The notes under the pieces are model-generated. The model ran no database searches. It saw only the letters and a list, made by a program, of their open reading frames with translations, and had not been told where the DNA came from. Below are positions 1-8,592 of a stretch of 64,000 nucleotides of DNA, in pieces (positions within the stretch are counted from its first letter, which is position 1; the number at the start of each line of letters is the position of its first letter). Both the position numbers and the translations under genes were made by a program. Origin of the DNA: Mermis nigrescens (Eukaryota > Nematoda > Enoplea > Mermithida > Mermithidae); the NCBI GenBank assembly GCA_036768485.1, contig JAVLUZ010000169.1, positions 722,005-786,004 of the forward strand, read 5' to 3'.

Positions 1-260
1 GGGGGGGAAGGGTTTCGGGAGAGAGCGGTCTAGACTCCTAGAATGGAGAAATTGGAAATCTTATGAAAAAGTGGAAAATAAGGCAGAATGAAGGCAAAAA
101 ACAAATAAAAATTTAAAATTTTCTCCAAAAGTGCTTTGAATTGACAAGAAACTGCGTAAAAACGTAGTTTAAACGCCATTTTAGCGCTTATACCAGTTTT
201 TGAGGTCAAATTGGCCGAAAAGAGATGTTCCAGATAACCTAAGAAAACCTACATAAAGAA
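1..260 (-). repeat. dispersed repeat R1, copy 1
   Basis: Non-coding AT-rich segment. Read on the minus strand it contains a phrase of the type 'acctcaaaaactggtataagcgc' that recurs near 32880-33090, 36990-37350 and 50080-50190 with similar flanking text. No terminal repeats are visible. 260-545 holds no gene I can support. Confidence 0.5.
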
Positions 261-545
261 ATCTAAAGATAAACCCATCAAAGAATGCTATTTAGGCGTT
301 TCGAGCGACTTTGTGGTCTAAGGTATCTATTTTTTTACGCTTTATTACAGTTTTTCGACTATCACTATTGGTCATATAATAAGGTGTTTATATCTGCTTG
401 AGAGGCGAGAAAATTAATTGAAATAAACGGCTCGTCTCCAAAAAACTGTTTTTTATATTTAAGCGTGAATTCGTGACAGTGAATTTTGAATTCGGAGTCC
501 AAGAATGATTCGAAAAAGTAAATATCGCAATTTCAATTTACATGT

Positions 546-1246
546 TATAATCTGTTTCACATAAGTTTGGGCATAAATTTTGAAAATTTTATCGAAAATA
601 AGCCGCGGGTTAGGATAATCATATATCAAATCAATGCTGTAATCGCAATCTGTCGGCTTATTGTCGGGCAAAGTTATTAAGATTTAGGCCCAAACTTGAA
701 TGATACAGACTATAAGTTGAAAACACAAAAGTATTCCACTTTGTCAACGAGCTAATAAAGCCCTTCAATTTTGTTATCCCGGAATCTCCCGGAGCTCTTT
801 TGAAGCAAACCGGCGTGAAATCTACTATAAATGCTAAATTATCGTGAAAACTATGCTAATCCATAATTTCTGGTCGATTTCAAGGACTTTTGCGGAAAAA
901 AATAAAAATGCTGCAGAAGGAATCGAACCCCTGCTGCTTCGACGACTATCGGACGTTTTACTACTACGCTAAGCGGAAGTTTTGGGCGGTGTTGAAAATG
1001 CTGGTCTATTGTGTTTAATGGCCGATTTATGACAAGCTGAATATGCGAATTCCATAAGCATGTTGCAAGATCTGCTGGAAGACGAGAATAAATTATGCCG
1101 TATGAAATTTCATCGAAAAACTCCTCCTTCCTATGTACCTACAATGATCTCTATATGACTTAAAGTGAGTAGGGAAGATAGAGTTACTGTAGCCTCAGAG
1201 AAAATATTTGCTGGAAAAGCTCTCGTGATAAATGAAACAGACTATA
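546..1246 (-). mobile_element. non-autonomous TIR element with tRNA-like core, copy A
   Basis: The ends are inverted: TATAATCTGTTTCA at 546 and the complement of TATAGTCTGTTTCATTTATC ending at 1246. Read on the minus strand, the body follows the element at 49401-49906 through the terminal repeat, a stretch about 'acagtaactctatctt', a 'cttgtcataaa' block and then a tRNA-like block. Both copies end in TATA, compatible with a TA target duplication (Tc1/mariner-like), but this is not certain. A further inverted match of the left end occurs at 690-715, so copy A may contain an internal rearrangement. Confidence 0.7.
909..976 (-). other. tRNA-like block (Pol III box A/B) inside TIR element
   Basis: On the minus strand it reads like a tRNA core: a box-A-like TTAGCGTAGTAGTAAAACG, then a box-B-like GGGTTCGATTCC about 35 bases on. 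I cannot fold a convincing acceptor stem, so a functional tRNA is not called. It is a tRNA-derived promoter block also present in the sister element at 49621-49688. Confidence 0.55.
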
Positions 1247-1926
1247 GCTTATTTTCTCTTCAATTTAAGCCGGATGAATTGGTCAAACAAAAGTCATTCA
1301 AACCTAAGCGAACCACTAGACTCCGATGTGCATGCTTGATCACAATTAGACTTCGACTTTCGCATGCATTGATCCACTCACCGAATCCGATGTAAAATTA
1401 TCATGAAATGACCATTGCGAAAATTTGAACAAATTTCGTTCAATCTGCTTGAATAAATTGGTTAACGTTGCTATTTTTGCTCTTTATAAAAGTGAAGTTA
1501 GATCATGTTTCACTGATCGAATTGAAATCATGATTGCGCCGTTTTGATATTCCAGAAAAATAAGAGCTTTAAAGTTTGCTTTACAATGCCGTTTTGCGTT
1601 TCAAACTTCAGTTTGTGGTTTACTCCGTTTTGTCAGGGTGGATGGATTGGAGGCGCGTAAGAAGAGCTTGTGATACAACAGTAGAGTTAGGCGATGAAAA
1701 AATTTATAATTAGGGTTTTACTTGGTCTCATTCGCAAATCGATCAATGTTATTTCTCGTTTTATAATTCGTTTTAAGATAATGCATTCGTTGTTTGTCGC
1801 GTCTTTCAGTAATCCTTCAGTAACAAAATGCTTTATCTTTTCTTTTATTTTCTATTTATTCTTTCTGTTTCCTTTTCTTCCTTATGTTTGCTTTCATTTT
1901 ATGATTACTCCTGATTATTTCCTGCC
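1247..1926. other. non-coding stretch, no gene seen
   Basis: AT-rich sequence without a supportable gene. A T/C-rich segment at 1810-1895 recurs in direct orientation at 2085-2165, inside the neighbouring inverted-repeat element. Confidence 0.5.
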
Positions 1927-2468
1927 AGATCTAGATGCAATTTACCCCCAGCGTTTTTAGCCGATCAATATAAGCTACAGTAACCAAACTTTACAAGGAG
2001 ATAGCTATAAGCCTATTGTACTGATCTAGCAAAATTGATCAAGTTACGGTGTAAACTTACTGCTTTACACTTTTTGTACTCCTTTAGTATACAAATGCTT
2101 TATCTTTATTTTATTTTCTATTTCTTCTTTCTGTTTCCTTTTCTTCCTCTATGTTTGTACTACTTCGTACAAACGGCATTTAAAAATCGTAAATGATTCT
2201 GTGGGTTTCAAACAAAGCAGTTTTTGTAACTCAATCAATATCCTACATTAAAAAAAGTTTGAGAAAAAGTAAGTTTAAAGTAAGTTTAAAGTAAAGTACA
2301 GTAATTTTTTTCTTAATTTTTTTAAAGCAGTAAGTTTACACCGTAAGTTAATCAATTTTGCCAGATTAGTACAATAGGCTTATAGCTATCTCCTTGTAAA
2401 GTTTGGTTGCTGTAGCTTATATGGATCGGCCTGAAAAATGCTGGGTGGTAGAATTGCATACTAGATCC
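1927..2468. mobile_element. miniature element with ~130-bp inverted ends
   Basis: The segment 1927-2070 (containing 'ataagctacagtaaccaaac') returns in inverted orientation at about 2315-2468 with few differences, extending out to an 'atctag' at each end. There is no coding capacity. The middle carries a second direct copy of the T/C-rich text seen at 1810-1895. I could not identify a target-site duplication, so the superfamily is open. It lies 120 bp from Maverick element 1. Confidence 0.7.
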
Positions 2469-2617
2469 GCAATTAACAAGATGGCGTGCTTGTCATAATC
2501 ATTTATGAAACCACTGAGGATTAAGTGTGTGGTATATTGAAAGAGCAATTTGATGTTGATAAGAAATTAAATCGGTTAATAAACACGTCAGTAGTATACC
2601 GTGCCACCCTAGAACCT

Positions 2618-2647
2618 TATCTTATAGCGTTGTAGTGTTATAAGATA
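2618..2647. repeat. terminal hairpin motif, left tip
   Basis: tatcttata / tataagata are 9-bp inverted arms around a 12-base loop. The same hairpin is at 3095-3124 in the left arm and 20414-20443 at the right tip. It is followed by a conserved 'tgacgtcat' palindrome (CRE/ATF-like) at both tips. A role in replication initiation or end recognition is inference. Confidence 0.7.
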
Positions 2648-3094
2648 GGCAATGACGTCATAATCTGCTCCCTGAGAAAAAAGCCAGGGAGCAAGGGCGT
2701 GACATGCCCGAGCACGCCCAAGGAGCCATCTGGGGTCAGCCAGGAGGGTCAGGGGGCGCCGAGCATTGGGAGGGGGGATGAAATCTCTCGTAGGGAGAAT
2801 TTTCCCATGGGGGAAAAATCTGAAGAGTGTTTACCTCGAGATCTAGTGGTCGGACCGGGCTCAAATTTTCAGAGTGTGTTAAGTGTATGTTACGTATGCT
2901 ATGCACAGAATTTCAGCGCGCAGCCTACAGTATACCAGCATCAGTTTACACTTTTGCGTAACTCAAGAAGCAACAATAGGATTAGGCTCAAATTTTCAGA
3001 GTATGGTAGGTGAAATATGATATGTAAAAAAATTTTAGCGCGCAACCTACAGTATGCCGATTACACTGCTTTTTCAGTTGCCACCCTAGACTCA

Positions 3095-3124
3095 TATCTT
3101 ATAGCGTTGTAGTGTTATAAGATA
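3095..3124. repeat. second copy of terminal hairpin motif
   Basis: Same tatcttata...tataagata hairpin as at 2618, preceded by the same 'gccaccctaga' phrase, 477 bp further in. It marks an internal duplication of the tip that the right arm lacks. Confidence 0.65.
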
Positions 3125-3694
3125 GGGGTCTGGCCTGCATGGACATGCCCGGGGTTGGGGATGGTGGTAAACGTGCCCGAACCTGCTCAGACGCCGTCAT
3201 GTAGATTTAAGGGGTCCTGAAAAAGGGGGTTCTACAGTAACAGCTGGTTTCGGTACAACTTGTTCCGAAACAAAGGCAATATATGTTGTAGGTGAGGGGT
3301 AAGAGAGTATTGTTGTAGTTTGGGGGTGCCGGCCCAGCCCAGACGTGCCTAAAGGCCTCAAAGGGGTTTCGGAAACGGGGGCACCTGCCCAATTTCAATC
3401 AGTGTAAAGTGTATTACTAGTGTAAAGTGTATTTTTTGTTTTTTAGGAAGAAGAAAACGGGATGAAGAAAGGTAAGACCTGTTGCATGGTCGGGCGCCTT
3501 GTCGTAGGCGCAGCGGGCTTAAGCCACTCGGTGGCGAACTAAGACCCGACCGTTTTTATTTCACTTATCTAAAATTATGTATTCATAGTCTAGGTCTACG
3601 GCCTACTCAAGTAATGAGCAGGGAGACCGTGGGTCTAGACTACAAGTTCAATCTCCGGTTTCCGAACCGTTTTTCACTTTTTTCTTTTTCTTTA

Positions 3695-4060
3695 TTACAA
3701 CGTCAAACTTTCATACGAATTTATAATACAATTAATTTCATAATCAACTATCTGTGCATCGCTATGTATCCATTTGGCCTTGTATTCCGGCTTCATTCCT
3801 TCCCAAATATAGTAGAACAGTCCTTCTTCGTAATTTGTCCAGGCTCGCTCTAGCGAAATCGCAAAGTGCCAAAATCCGCGAATTTTTCTTTTTCCAGTCA
3901 AATTTCTGGCTTGACTGTATAATTCTGCGTCTATTTTCCATTGACCCTTGTGGTGATCGGTGAATCGGTTCCAAAAATATGTGGCTATGCGTACCAAGTC
4001 TTTGTTTTCATAAGTGTGAATGGATCCAAGCTGAGTACAAAAAACGATAAAGGACTCCAT
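3695..4060 (-). CDS. small helical accessory protein, 121 aa (left copy)
   Basis: Outermost gene of the left arm and an almost identical copy of the 121-aa gene at 19330-19695. Function unknown. The protein is charged and probably all-helical, with aromatic positions shared with the 98-, 105-, 107- and 109-residue proteins of the two elements: an aYFWnRF segment near residue 30, a FWhFA-type helix near 65-70 and an IW segment near 90. The start is the ATG matching the right copy. This is one of only two left-arm genes that remain open. I see no membrane or signal segment. Alternative: decaying passenger ORF preserved by youth. Confidence 0.7.
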   Translation of the reverse strand: MESFIVFCTQLGSIHTYENKDLVRIATYFWNRFTDHHKGQWKIDAELYSQARNLTGKRKIRGFWHFAISLERAWTNYEEGLFYYIWEGMKPEYKAKWIHSDAQIVDYEINCIINSYESLTL

Positions 4061-4132
4061 AACCGACTGCTCAGTGTAGAAAAATAATCAACAATGACCT
4101 CGTCTCCTGTTTTTTCCCTTTATATACTTTTT

Positions 4133-4430
4133 TTACCCTAACAGTATATCGTAAATAATATGATCGTCAATACATTTTTCAAAGAAGTTTTCGTAATACT
4201 CTTTTGTTTCGTTGCTAAACTCGTGCCATAGGTTGCATAGTGCTTTTAAATCTTCAGTCTCTATGCATCTTTTCAGTTCATTAACGAATACCTCTTTTAA
4301 TGCGTTTTTCTCTATACGCTTGTCTCATTTTTGGCCAAAAGTACCTCCCTAGTTTTTCTTTGTCTACTCTACCGTACTTGACAAGGTGTAAAGAAATGTG
4401 TTTGTAAATACTTTCTCCTTTGGATGCCAT
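4133..4430 (-). pseudogene. left copy of 98-aa helical protein, frameshifted
   Basis: Inverted copy of the intact gene at 18961-19257. Compared with it, the left copy has one extra base in the run near 4281-4290 ('cctcttttaatg' against 'cctccttaatg'), which breaks the reading frame in mid-protein. Start and stop positions and the TATAAATA box are conserved. Confidence 0.8.
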
Positions 4431-4467
4431 TTTTTATAATGTGGTTTTTAAATACAATACTCACTGA

Positions 4468-4492
4468 TATTTATAAACAAAGTCTATAAATA
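4468..4492. promoter_or_regulatory. divergent TATAAATA pair
   Basis: tatttata at 4468-4475 (minus) is 37 bp before the 98-aa gene copy at 4430; TATAAATA at 4485-4492 (plus) is 48 bp before the CxxC gene copy at 4541. Confidence 0.6.
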
Positions 4493-4540
4493 CTAGTAAT
4501 CTTGGGTTGATTAAACTTATGTTTTTCTTAAATCAAAAAA

Positions 4541-4926
4541 ATGGAGGAAATTAAGGAACAGCCTATTATGGAAATTAAGGAACAGCCAAAACGTCCTATT
4601 ATGGACGTTAAGGAGCAGTTAAAACGTCCTTGTACTGATACGGAAAAAAGCCGTATGGGAGGTCTATCAGGCCACCCATTGAGCTTTTTGGTAGAAATTT
4701 AGAGAGAGCCATGTACCCTCTTATGATTCAGTTATGTTATTTTTGTCAAAAAGCATCTTCGGAGCGAGAATTTTTGGAAACCAATGGCGGCCGTTGGTAC
4801 GCTAACATTCAGTTATGCCCCAGATGTTGCGATTTCAACAGGGCAATGCAAGAAGCAGGGCAGAGAGTATTAAAGCGCTACTCTGAGCAGCTGGTCGAGG
4901 ATGATAAGACCAAGCCTGCTAACTAA
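4541..4926 (+). pseudogene. left copy of CxxC zinc-binding protein, frameshifted
   Basis: Copy of the 126-aa gene at 18470-18850. The A-run at about 4644-4649 has six A instead of seven, so the N-terminal 'EQP' repeat region and the CxxC domain fall into different frames. The C-terminal half (from ATG 4711) is open and keeps both CxxC pairs; a shortened product is possible but unproven. Confidence 0.8.
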
Positions 4927-4931
4927 AAGTC

Positions 4932-4939
4932 TATAAATA
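4932..4939 (+). promoter_or_regulatory. TATAAATA box of 109-aa gene (left)
   Basis: 39 bp before the ATG at 4979 and just after the stop of the preceding gene. Confidence 0.6.
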
Positions 4940-4978
4940 TGACCTGCATTTTATTTTTAGCCATTTGCATATTTAACA

Positions 4979-5308
4979 ATGGCGTCTCCAGGCGAACTAT
5001 CGTATCATCACTTCGTTCTAAAGCTAGTCGAAATGGCCAATGCGCGATTCATTCACGTTAGGGATACCCAAAAAATAGGCGCATTCTTTTGGTCATTAAT
5101 GAGTCCTGAGTTTAAGGCAGAACGGAAGGAGGCCGAGAAAAAGGACGCCTTCTGGAATTTTGCTCAGGATTTAAAACGCTGCATCCTACAAAAAGATCTT
5201 GAGGAAATGTATGGTCTCTGGCAAGGATTCGATGCAAATGGAAAGAATATGTTCGAGCATTTATATGATAACTGTATTTTGCATTATGTTCGCTGTTGTT
5301 TAGTATAA
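4979..5308 (+). CDS. small helical accessory protein, 109 aa (left copy)
   Basis: The predicted protein appears identical to the right-arm copy (18089-18418). It begins MASPGELSYHHF, has an FFWSLMSPEF segment near residue 35-45, a FWNFAQDLKRCI helix near 60-70 and an LEEMYGLW helix near 75-82, and ends in a cysteine-rich tail. Element 2 encodes a 107-aa relative at 55722-56045 in the same place directly before the integrase. Function unknown. Conservation of this neighbour pair suggests co-expression with integrase. Exact identity while neighbouring genes decay points to recent duplication or gene conversion. Confidence 0.8.
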   Translation: MASPGELSYHHFVLKLVEMANARFIHVRDTQKIGAFFWSLMSPEFKAERKEAEKKDAFWNFAQDLKRCILQKDLEEMYGLWQGFDANGKNMFEHLYDNCILHYVRCCLV

Positions 5309-5311
5309 ATA
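5304..5311 (+). promoter_or_regulatory. TATAAATA box of integrase (left)
   Basis: Overlaps the stop codon of the 109-aa gene and lies 31 bp before the integrase ATG at 5343. Confidence 0.6.
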
Positions 5312-5342
5312 TTCGTTATAACTAATAAAATGAAATAAAAAA

Positions 5343-6672
5343 ATGGAAAAAGTGTTAAAGCAAATATATTACGACCCTCAAACGGGGTATAGTAGCGTGG
5401 AACAGCTATATGAGAGGGCTAAAAAAGTAAAGCCAAAAATAGACACGGTCCTACGTGAAAGAATGGTTGGAAAAGCAGCCCACCTATACATTACACAAAC
5501 CCGCCCTCAAGCGGTATTCTCGGAATAAAGTGCTAGTAAGTAGCATTGATGAGCAATGGCAATGCTGATATTGTAGATCTGCAGTCTTTAAGCAAGTTTA
5601 ACGATAATTTCAAGTATCTCTTGAATTGCATAGACATTTTTTCAAAATACGCATGGTCTGTTCCTCTAAAATCCAAAAGTTCAAAAGATGTTCTGACCGC
5701 TTTTCAAAGCATTTTAAATTCATCTAATCGAAAACCGTACAAGCTGCAAACAGACGCAGGGACCGAATTTACAAACAAGGAGTTCCAGAAATTTCTAAAA
5801 TCTGAATCTATCGATTTTTTCACGACCAGAAGCGAAACAAAAGCTAGCGTAGTTGAACGTTTTAATCGCACGCTTAAAGAACGTATGTGGCGGTACTTCA
5901 CCAAGAGCAATTCGTATAAATTTATTGACGTATTACCCGACTTGATGAAAAATTATAATCACTCGAAGCATCGTACGATCGGTACAACGCCAGCTAATGT
6001 GACCGTAAAAAATGAGACGGAAATTTTGAATAGAGCATTTAGGATTGATAAACAGAACGTTGTCTTTAAATTTAATATTGGCGATAAAGTCCGACTGAGT
6101 AAAGTTAAGCGCACTTTTGAAAAAGGATTTTGGCCCAACTGGACTGAGGAGTTTTTCGTAATTAAAGAAAGATATGCTCGAACCCCACCCGTCTATGTTT
6201 TAGAAGACCAAATGGGCGAAAGAGTCGAGGGTATTTTTTATGAGCCCGAACTGCAAAAAATTGAAACAAAAACTGACGATTTGTACGTGATTGAAAAGAT
6301 TTTGAAAACGCGTAAGAAAGGCAATAAAACTGATTATTTAGTACGGTGGCGAGCACACATGGGCGTGGGGGGATCTGGGGGGTCTGGACCCCCCAGAAAC
6401 AAAGCCCCCCCCAGAAATCAAAAGACCCCCCCAGAAATCAATTTTTGAAAATTTTTTTCGTTTTTTCTCGCAATTTTTTGAAGCCAATGGATAGTGCTTG
6501 ATGAGAAACGTCGAAAAATGGTGTTTTTATCGCCATATCACCATTTTTAAGGCCATTTTTTGACCTTCAAATAATCTTGGACCCCCCCCAGAATTTTCTT
6601 GCTGCCCACGTATGGTGGCGAGGGTACCCAGAAAAGTTTGATTCCTGGGTTTCAGATGTAATAAAGCTATAA
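5343..6672 (+). pseudogene. left copy of chromodomain integrase, broken
   Basis: Inverted copy of the intact 352-aa integrase at 16996-18054. Three independent lesions are visible: one extra base near 5443, another near 5564 (so the first 60 codons and the catalytic core lie in different frames), and a 261-bp miniature transposon with an 8-bp target duplication inserted in the chromodomain at 6354-6614. The core from about 5570 is open and keeps the second Asp (LQTDAG) and the Glu (VVERFNRT). Confidence 0.9.
6354..6614. mobile_element. hAT-like miniature element M1, copy 1, in integrase
   Basis: The 261-bp non-coding element is flanked by GTGGCGAG at 6346-6353 and 6615-6622, an exact 8-bp duplication; the right-arm integrase gives the empty site. 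Ends CACACATGGGC and CATACGTGGGC (inverted) match four more copies in the window. The inside is C/G-run rich with an AT-rich core. The 8-bp duplication and short inverted ends fit the hAT superfamily. Confidence 0.93.
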
Positions 6673-6675
6673 ATA
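6668..6675 (+). promoter_or_regulatory. TATAAATA box of minor structural gene (left)
   Basis: Overlaps the integrase stop codon and lies 36 bp before the ATG at 6712. Confidence 0.6.
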
Positions 6676-6711
6676 TGTATATGTCACTCATATATTTAGA
6701 AGAAAAAAAAC

Positions 6712-7268
6712 ATGGATGATTTTTCAACATGACCAAACGATTTTTATTTTTATTTTGAGTCGAGAGTCGACTGACTCTAACGTCAGTAAACACGAAGGCG
6801 AGTACGTTTTTTATTTATTAAAACCCCTAAGCTTCCAAAATGAGTGGGAGGTAGCTGTTACGCAAATTATATGTCAATCGCCTTTCACCCATGAAAATAA
6901 AATTTACTACACTAGGGCAGATGAGCCAAAGAGTGGCTTTAATGCTCTGAACTTCCCAAACGATTGGTTTCGTATGGGCTTACATGAATTCACAAAAGCG
7001 TGGAACAATGCAATGCCAGAGCATTCCAAAAATGCTTTTAACTTGGATATAGATAAGGAAGGATATGCGATTTTAAATATAAACAAAACGCAAATAAGAT
7101 TCAGTGATGAGGTTTTAGCTGATGCACTTGGGTTTCAGATTAATAAAAAATATCCAGCAAGTATCCCTAAAGAAATTGTAAAAATCAGAGGCGAGCATAA
7201 AATTAAGATTCCAAGACCAGTTTTTCATTTAGAAACAGACTTTATCGTGCCTGTAAGCTACGGGTCTC
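6712..7268 (+). pseudogene. left copy of minor structural protein, truncated
   Basis: Copy of the gene at 16202-16957. Codon 7 is TGA (6730-6732) where the right copy has GGA, a small 7-bp insertion near 6765 shifts the frame, and the gene stops being homologous at 7268, where the arm ends. The remainder of the right copy (after 16408) has no counterpart here. Confidence 0.88.
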
Positions 7269-8061
7269 GTGCAAATAGTCGAGCAAAAACTGGGCGTCGA
7301 ACCCTTTGGCGTTATGAGCGATGGCTGTCGCCCCTCGGTTTTCCTGGGAGAACAGCCATTTGCCAAAATCGGTTTGGCATTTGTCGCCCAGGAAAATGTG
7401 TCGATTGACGCCGCATTCGTCGCATGTGCCCAAATCGCGATCTTTGCATGCGTCGCAGAGGCGATACGCGATGCAGCAATTGGGAACGTGCTTGAATATT
7501 GTACCGTAATCGTTTTCGCCCATTTTAGTGTCCTGGCTCGTCTCGAAATCGAAGAAGATGAAAACGGGTCACTTCTCTTCCTTTTTGCTGCCATCCTTGA
7601 TGGTCTAAAAATACCCAACAAATAAGAAAATGCATATAATTTATTTACCTGAAAGAAAGGTTATTTAGACAACAATACGATAAAAGCCAAGGGTGAGCCC
7701 AACCCCCAGAACTGAAAATATGTTTAAAGCGGTTATTTTTAAATTACCTTAATGTAGCATTCGTGGCCTTCCTTGTCGACTACGGCGTTGCATGTTCGGC
7801 AAAAGACCTGGAAGCATTTATGGCGCTTAGCGTGAGAAGTCTGAATCAGCTGGCTTGCAATTTTCGGCATCGTTTCAGGCGACTGCATACCGAGCTTGTT
7901 TTTTGGACCTTCCGTTTTTTCCGCACTAGAGCTCGCCCATCGTATGATTGATGAAGCATGACTGGCTTGGAAAAAGGCTGAAAATTATGAAAAATATCAA
8001 AACCATGAGAAAACATCGAAATCCAAGCATAATGCATGTTGTATAACAAGAGTCAAGTCAT

Positions 8062-8144
<83 letters not shown>

Positions 8145-8184
8145 GTCATTTATTTATTTAATTATTTATTCATTTAATACTCAT

Positions 8185-8280
<96 letters not shown>

Positions 8281-8297
8281 TATTTATATTAATTCAT

Positions 8298-8345
<48 letters not shown>

Positions 8346-8426
8346 TTTTTTATTTATTTATTTATTATTTATCTATTTAATTATTATTTATTATATTTAT
8401 TTATTTATTTATTCATTTATTTATTT

Positions 8427-8463
<37 letters not shown>

Positions 8464-8512
8464 TATTTATTTAATTATTTACTTATCTATTTATATTATT
8501 TATTTATTATAT

Positions 8513-8543
<31 letters not shown>

Positions 8544-8548
8544 TTCAT

Positions 8549-8592
<44 letters not shown>

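Larger units (their letters stand above)
2590..7268 (+). repeat. left inverted arm of element 1 (decaying copy)
   Basis: Inverted near-copy of 16408-20471. Homology runs from the outer tip through a GC-rich terminal region, the small ORFs, the integrase and the first two thirds of the minor structural gene, then stops sharply after 'cgggtctc' at 7268, where PolB sequence begins. The left arm has about 200-250 bp of extra terminal sequence (around 2880-3085, including a second copy of the tip motif) and a 261-bp transposon at 6354-6614. Most of its genes carry frameshifts or stops while the right arm is intact. Confidence 0.92.

Noticed and set aside
2699..3013. 104-codon ORF in the left tip
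   Set aside because: Lies in the GC-rich terminal repeat, and the right tip does not keep the frame.
3695..4060. Independent second Maverick in head-to-head orientation instead of an arm duplication
   Set aside because: The left arm ends at 7268 in the middle of a gene and contains no capsid, protease or ATPase; tip structure at both ends is that of one element. A truncated second element cannot be fully excluded without long reads.
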